NCBI GenBank assembly: GCA_963702565.1
Contig: CAVPDE010000030.1
Coordinates: 62,001 to 126,000, forward strand
Origin: CAVPDE01 sp963702565
GTDB lineage: Bacteria > Desulfobacterota > DSM-4660 > Desulfatiglandales > HGW-15
Direction of reading: 5' to 3'
DNA: 64,000 nt
Part shown: in pieces, positions 25,568 through 34,926 of the stretch
Numbering within the stretch: the stretch's first letter is position 1
How the letters are laid out: each line of letters begins with the position of its first letter
The notes under the pieces: generated by a model
Seen by the model: only the letters and a program-made list of their open reading frames with translations
Databases searched by the model: none
What the model was told of the DNA's origin: nothing
Position numbers and translations under genes: made by a program

Positions 25568-25927
25568 ATGGCAAAGATCAAAAAGAGGAGGTTTCTCTGG
25601 GAGCCTTCAACCTCCTCAAACGTCATAGGCTATAAGCTCTACTGGGCGGAACAAGGGGAAGTGAATTATGATTCTCCTTGCGCCATGATTGGAAATGCTT
25701 CCGAGGTGGTCTTGCCGGACGGCATCCCCTCATTCCCTATTGTCAAAGGGCCTATCGAACTCGGAATCACGGCTGTCAACGAAATCGGGAATGAATCCGA
25801 TATGGTGAGATTCGCCACCCCTTTCCAATTTTCCGTTCCCGATGCGCCGACGAGCCCTAGGCTTGAAGTGTTGAAAGAGTATCATGTCTGCCAGGGATCG
25901 AGCACCGACGGAGAAAATGGTGAATAA
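25568..25927 (+). CDS. cytosolic fibronectin type III-like protein paired with ParA
   Basis: The 119-residue product has no signal peptide and begins MAKIKKRRFLWEPS. The body shows a Fn3-like beta sandwich (VIGYKLYWAEQGEVNY, IELGITAVNEIGNESDMVRF) and an acidic or polar tail. It starts 3 bases after the ParA stop, so translational coupling is likely. A Fn3 fold retained in the cytoplasm beside a small ParA suggests a cargo adaptor or partner protein, but no function is established. Confidence 0.6.
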   Translation: MAKIKKRRFLWEPSTSSNVIGYKLYWAEQGEVNYDSPCAMIGNASEVVLPDGIPSFPIVKGPIELGITAVNEIGNESDMVRFATPFQFSVPDAPTSPRLEVLKEYHVCQGSSTDGENGE

Positions 25928-26032
25928 GCGAACGACCTAACGGGTTCCCTCATCGGCTGGGATTCTGATCATACAGACGTTGAATAGGGGGCGGCCGCAC
26001 AAACGGGACAAAATAGGTACCCCGATCCATTC

Positions 26033-26275
26033 AGGTCACCCAGGAGTAACTATTCGCTGCAGCGGTGTTGCATCTTTAGTCGCTCGCATATCCCGAAGGA
26101 ATCCTCTTGACTTCGGAAACCGCCTGACTCAGTATAATTCCTAACTTATCCTGCCAAACTAGGTTCACTCAAACTCTTTCTTGGGAAGTCATGAAGTGAT
26201 CCTATTTCAAGATTCCGCACCTATGCCTCTTTGAAGCTAATGCCTGCGGCGAGGCGCACGAAATCATTCCTAATC
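26033..26275 (+). repeat. long direct repeat, copy 1
   Basis: This stretch matches 29723-29972 over its whole length with scattered changes and small indels. The best conserved core is CTTGACTTCGGAAACCGCC...TCAGTATAATTCC; the -35-like and -10-like words are 20 bases apart, which is long for sigma70. Near the end lies an imperfect hairpin (GCCTC...GAGGC). It does not encode a convincing protein. Confidence 0.75.
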
Positions 26276-26551
26276 TACATTCCCCTTCCTCTTACAGCCT
26301 GCGTGTTCCAAGGGCTGTCTAGGTTAACACAGATTTTTGGAAGTGTGAACAACATTACCACTAATTGGCATTTCCTTATCCATAATAATGAGTGGTTTCT
26401 TACATACACAGGTTTTTTTCTCGGGCCTACCTTTGTAACCAATTGATGCTAATAACAAAAAATCGCCCACCTTACTTGGCATAACCTTTGCTCAACATAT
26501 CAATCAACATGAACCTGAACGGTTTTCTGTTTAGGTCGCAAGAGGGGGTTT

Positions 26552-26731
26552 ATGAGAGCGTTGGGAAAATCCTTTCAACACTATTTCAATCCTCTTCATG
26601 TTTACTGCCGATTGAGGGACCTTGGTGTGTCAAAGGGGGTCGCGAGTTCTCTTTGCAAATTCTGTGAATCTGCTGTCTTCCGTCATTTATGGTCTGCTCC
26701 AGGAAAGATCCGGCTACAGATCTTTGACTGA
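26552..26731 (+). CDS. 59-residue conserved-looking small protein
   Basis: ATG 26552 is preceded by AGAGGGGG and opens a 59-codon frame starting MRALGKSFQHYFNPLHVYCR, with two cysteines (Cys38, Cys41) later on. The segment FNPLHVYCRLRDLG resembles small proteins I associate with deltaproteobacterial genomes, but I cannot name a family. It has no signal peptide or clear membrane segment. It lies upstream of a second small protein and a secreted beta-helix protein on the same strand. Confidence 0.5.
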   Translation: MRALGKSFQHYFNPLHVYCRLRDLGVSKGVASSLCKFCESAVFRHLWSAPGKIRLQIFD

Positions 26732-27009
26732 CTTATGGTGTCTTATTTGTTCTTTTGCAAATGGGTATAGAGTTGAGCGGGAGCCACCCAACTCCAGCAC
26801 CCAAGAAAAACCAAAGGATGGTCGATGGCTTCCAAGGGTTATGGCTGGTTAAAGGGAGTTTGAGGTGGCGCTTGGATGGCTTCTCCGATGTGCGTGCATC
26901 TTTTCACTCGGGCATTCTCACGCTCATTGGTTTGGCCTAAAGAGTCTGCACCGAAGAGAAAACAACGGCATCACGGGAAGCCATACCTCTCAAGGAAAGG
27001 GGCAAAGAG

Positions 27010-27138
27010 ATGCTCTGGATCCTGATAGCAGTCGGGGTATCGTTAGCGGTACTGTTCACAGTGCTGCAATTCACAGCGGCCAAGCAAATGGAAGAAGATA
27101 TAGCCCTGTTTCTTTCGGAGTCCCAAGCAAGGCTGTGA
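27010..27138 (+). CDS. 42-residue single-pass membrane protein
   Basis: ATG 27010 follows AAGGAAAGGGGCAAAG and opens a 42-codon frame beginning MLWILIAVGVSLAVLFTVLQ, a clear membrane helix, then a short charged tail (KQMEEDIALFLSES). The good ribosome-binding site and clean membrane-plus-tail design support translation. It overlaps a spurious upstream extension of the beta-helix gene in another frame. Confidence 0.5.
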   Translation: MLWILIAVGVSLAVLFTVLQFTAAKQMEEDIALFLSESQARL

Positions 27139-27209
27139 GCAGTCACGCCTTCGACCAAGCCTTAAGCAAGAAAACTAACGAGTTCTTATCACCAAAAAAG
27201 CGAGAACCT

Positions 27210-29357
27210 ATGAATTATCGGAAACCATTTCCCAACATACTGAATGTTCCTGCCGTTCTCTCGATCTGCTCGGTATTATTGTATTTCACAATCTTTCCAT
27301 TTCCAGCGTGGGCGACCGATTATTTTGTAAAGACCCCCGCAAATGGCGGCAACAACGCCAATTCCGGACTTGACTGGGCTAACGCAAAGGCGACGATCGG
27401 GGTGGCCATGCAAATGGTCAACGGGGACGACAACATAAAGGTCGCGGCAGGAACCTACAATGAGAAGATAGTTTTCCCCGGATATAATAACATAGCGCTC
27501 CGAGGAGGTTATGCATCAAGCGGTGGCGATGTGCAGAACCCCGTAGGCAATCCCACCATCATTGACGGATCGGGCGTCTCCACTTCAGCGGCAATGATCT
27601 TCGTTCCCATACAGTCAAACGGTACAAACGGGTATTTCGGCATCGTCATTGAAGGGTTCACCGTCAGAAACGGGACAAGAACAGGAGGTGGATGTGCCGG
27701 AATAGAGAGCTACTCCCTGGGGGTGACCATCAAGAGGAATATCATCGAAAACAATCAGGTGACGGGAGCAGGCGGCTATGCGGGGGGTATTTATATCGTC
27801 GCACCCATCAACGACAAGGGTAAAACTGTCATCGAACAAAACATCATCCGCAACAATGCCGCTGCTGCGGTAGGCGGGATTTACCTGGAGGGCGCTGCTG
27901 GGAAAACGGAGCGATACGCCGTTTACCTGGTCAATAACCTAATCTACGGCAACCAGTCCACCACGACCGATCCCACCTGGAACCGTGGGGTCGGCGGTAT
28001 TGACATTATGTACCCTGCCGGCGCAAGCATCGTCAATTGCACTATTGCCGACAATATCGCAGCCCACCCGACCAATGCGATCGGGGGCATTTCGATCACC
28101 GGCTATACCGATCCAGGGCAAAATGGCGTCGCTATTATCGCAAACAGTATCATCTGGCATGACAGCGTCAAGGATATCCTAGCATCGTTAGAGGGCACGT
28201 TCCGGATCTCTTACAGCAGTGTAAAAGATACGACTGTCTCCGGCACCGGCGTCATTCATACAAACCCGCAATTTGCCGGACCCGGGGACTATCACCTGGG
28301 AGCAAGCTCGCCCTGCAAGAACACAGGTAGTAATCTTGGAACGGTTTTGACCGGATCCATAAAAACACCCTCATGGACCTACTTGCCGGATATCGGATAT
28401 AAGAACCCGCCCTACAATTATTCGGATGCACAGGTCACACTGTCCTGGGGAGACGGCGTTCATAACCTAACTGCACAATGGCAGTATCATATGTCTTCGG
28501 GGACTTCGGTATATGGAAGATTTTTCGGCCGTAACAATGTGAACTGTAACGCCGATGTCACCTCCGGCCAACCCCTTGGGGATATCATCCCCCTCCATAC
28601 GGATGCATCAACTTACACTTACACGAATGCCTACGCGATCGCCAAAAAGGATCCTTTTCAGGCGAAAGAAACGGTCTTCTGGAAAGGCGCCAACGGGTAC
28701 TACGGTGCTTGGAGAATAGATGGAATCAGCGTCACAATTGGTCCCCCTATCGTTGGCCGATTAACCGGGCTGTGGTACTTTCAGACAAACGGAAGTCACT
28801 ATTTTGATTCCGGCATCCGAACGGTCGACCTAGAGGGAAACACGCGTCCTACCGAAACGGGATATGATATGGGGGCCTATGAGTACACACCCGATACGAC
28901 CCCTCCGACCGGAAGCATTTCGATCAACGGCGGCGCGGTTTGCACACAAAGCGCTGACGCTACGCTCACCTTATCGGCCACCGACCCAAGCGGTGTCGCG
29001 CAGATGCAGTTCTCCAACGATAATGTGACCTGGTCGACGCCGGAGGCCTACGGCACTTCCAAGTCCTGGACTCTGTCACAGGAATATGGCACAAAAACCG
29101 TTTATGTGAAGTTCAAGGATACGCCTAATAATTGGTCGGCGCCTTCTATCGACACGATAATTTTTCCGGCTCCTGGCGATCTAAATAACGACGGCGTGAT
29201 TGATCTGGCAGACTTCCTCATTGCCTTGCAGGTTACGTCCGGCTTACCCATCAGCAGTCAGGCAGGCGTCCTGTGTGCTGACAGTAATAGTGACGGCAAG
29301 ATCGATTTAATGGATGCTCTCCATGTTCTGCAGATACTAGCGGGTCTAAGAGAATAG
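27210..29357 (+). CDS. secreted right-handed beta-helix protein with C-terminal dockerin
   Basis: The 715-residue protein starts MNYRKPFPNILNVPAVLSIC with a signal peptide ending near AWA. Residues about 35-420 are a right-handed beta-helix (GGNNANSGLDWANAKATIGVAM, repeated N-II-NN turns, GAYEYTPD closing). A Fn3/Ig-like segment follows (DTTPPTGSISINGG...YVKFKDTPNNWS), and the C-terminus is a type I dockerin with two calcium loops, GDLNNDGVIDLADFL and ADSNSDGKIDLMDAL. Dockerins bind cohesin domains on other surface proteins, so it is probably a docked extracellular carbohydrate-binding or lyase-like protein. The frame is open from 26865, but only ATG 27210 puts the signal peptide at the N-terminus. 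Confidence 0.78.
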   Translation: MNYRKPFPNILNVPAVLSICSVLLYFTIFPFPAWATDYFVKTPANGGNNANSGLDWANAKATIGVAMQMVNGDDNIKVAAGTYNEKIVFPGYNNIALRGGYASSGGDVQNPVGNPTIIDGSGVSTSAAMIFVPIQSNGTNGYFGIVIEGFTVRNGTRTGGGCAGIESYSLGVTIKRNIIENNQVTGAGGYAGGIYIVAPINDKGKTVIEQNIIRNNAAAAVGGIYLEGAAGKTERYAVYLVNNLIYGNQSTTTDPTWNRGVGGIDIMYPAGASIVNCTIADNIAAHPTNAIGGISITGYTDPGQNGVAIIANSIIWHDSVKDILASLEGTFRISYSSVKDTTVSGTGVIHTNPQFAGPGDYHLGASSPCKNTGSNLGTVLTGSIKTPSWTYLPDIGYKNPPYNYSDAQVTLSWGDGVHNLTAQWQYHMSSGTSVYGRFFGRNNVNCNADVTSGQPLGDIIPLHTDASTYTYTNAYAIAKKDPFQAKETVFWKGANGYYGAWRIDGISVTIGPPIVGRLTGLWYFQTNGSHYFDSGIRTVDLEGNTRPTETGYDMGAYEYTPDTTPPTGSISINGGAVCTQSADATLTLSATDPSGVAQMQFSNDNVTWSTPEAYGTSKSWTLSQEYGTKTVYVKFKDTPNNWSAPSIDTIIFPAPGDLNNDGVIDLADFLIALQVTSGLPISSQAGVLCADSNSDGKIDLMDALHVLQILAGLRE

Positions 29358-29400
29358 TGACCTATCGTCCTGCTTCACCGGCAAGATACGTTGAGGCGGG

Positions 29401-29733
29401 CTACCGAAGCCCGGCGATTCTTTGCAGAACATAAATCATGTCCGGAAGCCCGATCACGCCGTCGCCGTTGACATCCGCCTCCTTTCCGACGACGGTGGTC
29501 ATTTTTAGTTTGGCGAGGATTCGCATGCATAAAACGGCATCGCTCATACCGATGATTCCGTTCTTGTCAAAATCGTCTTTCATCCAGCTCATCGGCGCGC
29601 CTGGATCCATCCCTCCCGGTAGCCCCGGAGCGCGAAAAGTCACTGTCCCATTCTCTGCGAACTCCTGTGACCACTGCGAACCATCTGCCGAATATCCGGT
29701 GATCTTGAAGGGGTTGATATGTAGGTAACCCAT
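29401..29733 (-). pseudogene. truncated dockerin protein gene (3' end)
   Basis: On the minus strand, 110 codons end with a type I dockerin (DDFDKNGIIGMSDAVL and ADVNGDGVIGLPDMIY) preceded by about 50 residues of a beta-rich domain. No signal peptide is present. The ATG lies at the border of the long repeat copy at 29723, just after an in-frame stop in the repeat, so the 5' part appears to have been replaced by the repeat. Confidence 0.6.
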
Positions 29734-29972
29734 GAGTAACTATTCGCCGCAGCAGTATTGTATCGAATCTGTAATCGCTCGTTTATCCCGAAAGAATCCT
29801 CTTGACTTCGGAAACCGCCTGACTCAGTATAATTCCTAACTTATCCTGCCCAACTAGGTTCACTCACACCTTATTTCGAGGAAGCTATGAAGTAGGCCTA
29901 TTTGATAATGCTCGACCTTTGCCTCCCTGAGGCTGATGCCTGGGGGGAGGCGTACAAAATCGTTTGCAATCT
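29723..29972 (+). repeat. long direct repeat, copy 2
   Basis: Second copy of the sequence at 26033-26275, same orientation. Here the terminal hairpin is stronger: GCCTCCC...GGGAGGC around an inner AGGC-TGAT-GCCT. The repeat begins exactly where the truncated dockerin gene is cut off. Confidence 0.75.
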
Positions 29973-30255
29973 GCGATAAAGCCAAACCCATTGAAAGATG
30001 GGGACGGAAAGCCACGGATCTCAGCAGGTTTATTTCACTCCTAGTTCTGGGATTTTCTCTGATTCGCCCTAGACTTCGGTTCCGAAAGACAGCCGAGTTG
30101 GAGCGCCGATTGCTCCTCTTGTATTGCAGTAGCTTCGAGGTTTCACAGGTGAAAGATCCGACTCGGGAATTCGAAGTGAAACCCGTTCAGGTCCGGATAA
30201 GAAATCAGAAGTTCCTCTAAGGCCAGCCATGTTTTAAGAAAAAAGGGAGGTCAAA

Positions 30256-30843
30256 ATGAAAAAGGTGTCGCTTGTTCTAATGGCAATCTTGTCAGCGGTT
30301 CTGGCACTCAGCGGCTGCGGCTACAACACGATGCAGCAGCAGGAAGAAAAAGTCTTCAAGGCATGGGGAGACGTAGAAGCCACTCTTCAGCGGCGTGCGG
30401 ACCTGATCCCCAACCTCGTGGAAACGGTCAAAGGTTACGCCTCTCACGAGCGCGGGACCCTGGAAGCGGTGATCAATGCGCGTGCCAAAGCCACGTCGGT
30501 TAAGCTGTCCGCGGACGATCTCAGCGATCCGGCAGCGCTGCAGCGGCTTCAGCAGTCCCAGGGAGAGCTTTCGTCAGCGCTTTCAAGACTGCTCGTGGTC
30601 GTGGAGCAATACCCGGATCTCAAAGCCAATCAGAACTTCAGGGATCTGCAGAATCAGCTTGAAGGAACGGAGAACCGGATCAATGTGGCTCGCCAGCGAT
30701 ACAACGAGGCCGCTGAGGAGTTCAACTTCTCGATCCGCAGTTTTCCCAACAGCCTCACCAACAGCTTGCTGCTGCACCTGAAACGCAAGGAATATATCAA
30801 AGCCGAGGAAGGCGCCAAGGCAGCGCCCAAGGTGAAGTTCTAG
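30256..30843 (+). CDS. lemA: LemA family protein
   Basis: The 195-residue product has a signal sequence with a lipobox-like LALSGC and then the LemA core: QQEEKVFKAWGDVEATLQRRADLIPNLVETVKGYASHE, RLLVVVEQYPDLKANQNF and ENRINVARQRYNEAAEEFN. LemA proteins are helical bundle envelope proteins regularly encoded beside TPM-domain (YgcG-like) genes, as here. AAAAGGGAGGTC precedes the start. It opens a three-gene operon (gap of 13 bases to the next gene). The biochemical role of the family is unsettled. Confidence 0.92.
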   Translation: MKKVSLVLMAILSAVLALSGCGYNTMQQQEEKVFKAWGDVEATLQRRADLIPNLVETVKGYASHERGTLEAVINARAKATSVKLSADDLSDPAALQRLQQSQGELSSALSRLLVVVEQYPDLKANQNFRDLQNQLEGTENRINVARQRYNEAAEEFNFSIRSFPNSLTNSLLLHLKRKEYIKAEEGAKAAPKVKF

Positions 30844-30856
30844 GGACTTACGGACG

Positions 30857-31753
30857 ATGTTCCAGAAACTGGCCATGCATCTTGCCATACGCATTGCAGC
30901 CGCGGCGTTCGCTCTGGCGGCGCTGGTTCAGCCCGCGCTCGCCCTGAAAGTGCCTCCGCTCCAGGCGCGCGTCAATGATTATGCCGGAGTGCTTTCCCAG
31001 GGCACCGTGCGCCAGTTGGAGCATCTTCTGCAGGCTTTCGAACAAAGGGAATCGACCCAGATCGTGGTGCTCACCATCCCGTCCCTCGAAGGAGAGGTTT
31101 TGGAAGAGTTCTCCATTCGGGTCGCAGAGCAATGGAAGATCGGACACAAGGGCCTGGACAACGGGGCCATCCTGCTCATCTCTCGGGCAGACCGGAAGGT
31201 GCGAATCGAGGTAGGTTACGGATTAGAGGGGCGCCTGACGGATCTAATGGCCGGCCGCATCATTAGCGGAATCATTGTCCCGGAATTCAAAGCGGGCCGT
31301 TTCGATCAGGGGGTCGTGAACGGCGTGCAGGCCATGATTGACACTGTTAGAGGGGAGTTCAAAGCTGAACACAGAAAGGACTCCCGTGGTATTGGATCAA
31401 GGGGTCTGATCGATGTTATCCCATTGCTGTTCCTGTTTGGTTTTATAGTGTTCTGGTTCGGGCGAGTGAGTCGGCCCCTCGGGACAGCGGCAGGTGGATT
31501 TTTGATGCCGTTGCTGGCGAATACGGTTTTTTCACCGGGATTGGGGATTCTGGCTGCCCTGGCAGGCATGGGCCTGGTTGCCGGATTTGTCCTTTCGGTG
31601 GTCGCCGGGCTCACGCGCGGCAGTGGCAATCTGTATAGCGGCAGGCGGTCCGGCGGGGGATACGGTGACTCAGGAGGATTCTCCACCGGCTGGGGTGGAT
31701 TATCGGGAGGCGGCGGCGGATTCGGTGGCGGGGGAGCTTCAGGGAGCTGGTAG
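30857..31753 (+). CDS. TPM-domain membrane protein (YgcG-like)
   Basis: The 298-residue protein has a signal peptide (to about residue 30), a TPM domain (VNDYAGVLSQGTVRQLEHLLQAFEQ, IVVLTIPSLEG, KVRIEVGYGLEGRLTDLMAGRII), two or three membrane helices (about 185-260) and a glycine-rich tail (GGGGGFGGGGASGSW) typical of YgcG-type proteins. TPM domains have been linked to acid phosphatase and photosystem II repair in plants and to envelope functions in bacteria. It is coupled to lemA upstream and another TPM gene downstream. Confidence 0.88.
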   Translation: MFQKLAMHLAIRIAAAAFALAALVQPALALKVPPLQARVNDYAGVLSQGTVRQLEHLLQAFEQRESTQIVVLTIPSLEGEVLEEFSIRVAEQWKIGHKGLDNGAILLISRADRKVRIEVGYGLEGRLTDLMAGRIISGIIVPEFKAGRFDQGVVNGVQAMIDTVRGEFKAEHRKDSRGIGSRGLIDVIPLLFLFGFIVFWFGRVSRPLGTAAGGFLMPLLANTVFSPGLGILAALAGMGLVAGFVLSVVAGLTRGSGNLYSGRRSGGGYGDSGGFSTGWGGLSGGGGGFGGGGASGSW

Positions 31754-31775
31754 ACTATAAATCGGTGGGAATTTA

Positions 31776-32438
31776 ATGAAGAATCGGATGGAAAAATTCC
31801 TTTCGAATGCGGATCGGGATAAAATCGAAGCGTGCATCCGGGAGGCCGAAACTCTTACACGCGGTGAAATCGTTGTCATGGTTGTCCCCATGAGCTATTC
31901 CTATCCTATGGCTGATCTGCTCGGCGCCTGCGCCATTTCATTCCCTGTAGCCGTTGCGCTCACTCCAGAGCTGGGAGGTTTTTTGTGGGCCGGCCCTTGG
32001 AACCTGTGGATTTTCCTGGCGGTGCTGATCCCGCTGTTCCTGGTGTTTCACCAAACCGTCAAACGTGTTCATAGGCTGAAGCGGTGGTTTATAAGCGGAA
32101 AAGAGATGGAAGATGAAGTCCGGGAAGCAGCCCAGATCCAGTTTTTTCGTAAAGGCTTATACCGCACGCGCGAAGAGACCGGAGTTCTTATTTACATCTC
32201 CGTTTTCGAACGTAGAGTCTGGGTCCTCGGCGACCGGGGAATCAATGCCGTGATTCCTGAGGGGCACTGGAAGGATGTGGTCGCCATGATCATCCAGGCG
32301 ATCAAGGACAGGCGGCCGGGTGAGGGGATCTGCCAGGCTATCGGCGACGTGAGCAGGATTCTGCAGGAAAAATTTCCCATTCGGCACAACGATCAGAATG
32401 AACTTAAGAATCTGATGGTCGAAGAAGTGCCGCCTTGA
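31776..32438 (+). CDS. second TPM-domain protein
   Basis: The 220-residue product lacks a signal peptide. It begins with SNADRDKIEACIREAETLTRGEIVVMVVP, a TPM start, is interrupted by two membrane helices (about 45-95), and continues with VLIYISVFERRVWVLGDRGINAVIPEGHW and IGDVSRILQEKFP. This split-TPM form commonly follows lemA and ygcG-like genes. GGTGGGA lies 6 bases before ATG 31776. It converges on the copper ATPase gene of the opposite strand with a 28-base gap. Confidence 0.82.
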   Translation: MKNRMEKFLSNADRDKIEACIREAETLTRGEIVVMVVPMSYSYPMADLLGACAISFPVAVALTPELGGFLWAGPWNLWIFLAVLIPLFLVFHQTVKRVHRLKRWFISGKEMEDEVREAAQIQFFRKGLYRTREETGVLIYISVFERRVWVLGDRGINAVIPEGHWKDVVAMIIQAIKDRRPGEGICQAIGDVSRILQEKFPIRHNDQNELKNLMVEEVPP

Positions 32439-32466
32439 ATCGGGAGCAGAACCGGCATCCCGCTGA

Positions 32467-34926
32467 TCATCGGGGGCGCTTGATGAGAAGAAGGGTGTTG
32501 CCGATGACGGTCAAGCTGCTGAGAAGCATGGCAGAGACGGCAATCAGAGGATTCAGCAGCCCGGTCATGGCTATTGGGATGGCCATGACGTTGTAGAGAC
32601 CCGAGAAGACTAGGTTCTGGCGGATCTTTTTGTTCACCCTTGTGGCAAGCTTTAGAAAATGGAGAATCAACCCCAAGTCTCCTCGCATCAGGGTGATGCC
32701 GCCTGCTTCCTTGCCAAGGTCGTGGCCTGACGAAACGCCGACGCCAAGATTTGCCTGGGCGAGGGCAGGGGCGTCATTGATTCCGTCGCCAACCATCGCA
32801 ACATGGCGGTTTTCGCTTTGAAGTCTTGTAAGAAATGCCGCCTTGTCCTCAGGCAGCAGCCCACCATGGGATTCTTCTATGCCCACCCTTTGCCCCACTG
32901 CTTTGGTCGCTTCATGCCCGTCCCCTGAGACAAGATGGAGTTGGTAGCCCATCGACTTGAGTTCCCGGACGACCCCTGAAGCCTCCTGCTTGATCTCATC
33001 CCCAAAGACAAACACCGCGATCAGGTCTCTGTTCACGCTCATGTAGACATGGGAGTGAACCGAGTGATGGTTTAGCGCATCTTTGCCTCTCGCAGAGAAA
33101 GACTTAGAGATCTCTTCTTTAAGAAAATCTTTTGATCCAATTCTGACCTCTTGGTTGTTCACATAGCCGGTAATGCCGTTGTCCGAAATTCTTACATTAC
33201 TCGGGTCGACAAGCTCCAAGCCGGTTTGCTTCGCCCTGTTTCTCAGTTCAATAGCAATGTAATGTTCCGATTCCTGCTCAAGCGATGCGGCGAGAGCAAG
33301 CACTCCCTCATCGGTCATTGAACCTGTGCGGATGATCTTTGACAATTTCCATTGCCCATGGGTGATGGTCCCGGTCTTGTCAAAGACAACGGCATCCAAC
33401 GTCGTTGCCTGTTCGAAAGAAGAAAATTCGCGAACAAGGATTCCTTTCCTGCCTGCCAAAGAGATACCTGCAACGCGAGCTAGAGGAACGGCGATACCCA
33501 GGGTGCAGGGGCAGGAAATGACGAGAACCGTTAAACTCCGGAGGATGGCTGCTTCCGTGGAGAGCCCCAACATTAGACAGGTGACGCCTGTGCCTGCAGC
33601 GAAAGCTATGACTAAAGGAACAAACCATCGCAGGACCCGATCGGTTCTCCCCTGAGTCGCATCATCGGTTTGGAGAGCCTTGTGCAGAACGCTTAGGAGT
33701 TGCCCAAGGGTTGAATCCTCACCGACCTTTTCAGTTTTCACCTTGAGAAGCCCTTGAATGAGCTTGACGCCGCTCCGCAGATTATCGCCGGCGCCCTTGG
33801 TCACGGGGCGGGCTTCACCCGTCAGGGAGGACTCATCCACTGTCGCAGCCCCCTCCAAGACCTTTCCGTCTGCCGGGACTATCTCTCCTTCTTCGACCTG
33901 GAACAAATCACCTTCGGTGATCTGGGCGGTTGAGACGTATTTGCCCGTGTTTTGACCCGGCAGAAGGAGCTTCACTTTGGTCGGCTCAAGAGCAAAAAGG
34001 GACTCCAGCCCTTCCCTCACTTCCGCCTTGGCCCTTGATTCAAGCAATTTCCCGAGAGTGACGAGCACGATGAGCATTGAAGCGGTGTCAAAATAGAGGT
34101 GTAGGCTCCCTGAGAGCAACTGGTAGGTGCTGTAGAAATATGCGCTGAAAGCACCTATCGTGATGAGGGTTTCCATGCTGAAGGCTGCAGAGGTGACACC
34201 GGTCCAGGCTCGCCGGTAAATCTTTTGACCTCCATAAAAGAGAACAATGCTTGCCATGACAAACAAAGGCCATGACAAATTGCGGACCGTGTCGCTGGAG
34301 AATTCAGAGAAGAAGCCCGCGTAAAGAGCGAAGGAAAACATCATGATGTTCATGGTGAGAAAGGCGGACAGGGCGAAGCGTATAATCTCCCTCTTTCTCT
34401 CTTTCGCTTCCTCGGAACCCTCCGGGGGAAAGGCGTCATAGCCGAGGTTTGCCAAGGATTCTCGGATCCGGGACGGTGAAGTAAGAACAGGGTCATAGTC
34501 ACACCTCATGCGATCCGAAGAAAAGCTGCACTGCACATTGGAAATGCCGGGTTTTTTTCTCAGGGATTCTTGGATGACCCAGGCACAGGCAGGACACCAC
34601 ATCCCATGCACCTTGAGGTTCAGCTTAAGGAATCTTTCTCCTTCTGGGGAATTAGCGAGTTCTTCCCTTGCTGCAGGGATCTTTTCCTTTTCCACGAGGT
34701 CTTGTTCTGATTTAGGAATGATGCCCAGTTCCAGACACTTTTTGAAAAGCTCTGAGTCTTTGAAAGACGCTGGGTCGCCTGACCCATGCCTCTCCACAAG
34801 CATCTGGAACACCTGTTTGCAGCCGTTGCAGCAGAAGGAGTAGGCCCTGTCGGAAAAGGAGAGTGTGGATATTCGAGTTCGAAGGGGAAGACCGCAGAGA
34901 TCGCAGAACTGTGCGGAAGATTTCAT
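32467..34926 (-). CDS. ccoI: CcoI/FixI-type copper-exporting P-type ATPase
   Basis: The 819-residue protein starts with a cysteine-rich metal-binding segment (FCDLCGLPL and CCNGCKQVF, residues 8-40) and an HMA domain with GMWCPACAW near residue 110. It has the eight-helix P1B core: CPCTLGIAVPLA ion-binding helix, TGEA phosphatase loop, phosphorylation motif DKTGTIT and hinge GDGINDAPAL. The N-terminal cysteine pair plus CPC fits the CcoI/FixI group that supplies copper for cbb3 oxidase assembly, and it is the last gene of the oxidase operon. The ATG follows the upstream stop directly (TAAATG), so translation is coupled. Confidence 0.9.
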   Translation of the reverse strand: MKSSAQFCDLCGLPLRTRISTLSFSDRAYSFCCNGCKQVFQMLVERHGSGDPASFKDSELFKKCLELGIIPKSEQDLVEKEKIPAAREELANSPEGERFLKLNLKVHGMWCPACAWVIQESLRKKPGISNVQCSFSSDRMRCDYDPVLTSPSRIRESLANLGYDAFPPEGSEEAKERKREIIRFALSAFLTMNIMMFSFALYAGFFSEFSSDTVRNLSWPLFVMASIVLFYGGQKIYRRAWTGVTSAAFSMETLITIGAFSAYFYSTYQLLSGSLHLYFDTASMLIVLVTLGKLLESRAKAEVREGLESLFALEPTKVKLLLPGQNTGKYVSTAQITEGDLFQVEEGEIVPADGKVLEGAATVDESSLTGEARPVTKGAGDNLRSGVKLIQGLLKVKTEKVGEDSTLGQLLSVLHKALQTDDATQGRTDRVLRWFVPLVIAFAAGTGVTCLMLGLSTEAAILRSLTVLVISCPCTLGIAVPLARVAGISLAGRKGILVREFSSFEQATTLDAVVFDKTGTITHGQWKLSKIIRTGSMTDEGVLALAASLEQESEHYIAIELRNRAKQTGLELVDPSNVRISDNGITGYVNNQEVRIGSKDFLKEEISKSFSARGKDALNHHSVHSHVYMSVNRDLIAVFVFGDEIKQEASGVVRELKSMGYQLHLVSGDGHEATKAVGQRVGIEESHGGLLPEDKAAFLTRLQSENRHVAMVGDGINDAPALAQANLGVGVSSGHDLGKEAGGITLMRGDLGLILHFLKLATRVNKKIRQNLVFSGLYNVMAIPIAMTGLLNPLIAVSAMLLSSLTVIGNTLLLIKRPR

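Noticed and set aside
26107..26138. TTGACT/TATAAT in the long repeats as a normal sigma70 promoter
   Set aside because: The spacing is 20 bases, too long for a confident call, although both words are conserved in both copies.
29936..30220. 94-codon plus-strand frame before lemA
   Set aside because: It starts inside the repeat, shows no family resemblance and no ribosome-binding site; the similar start in copy 1 follows from the repeat itself.
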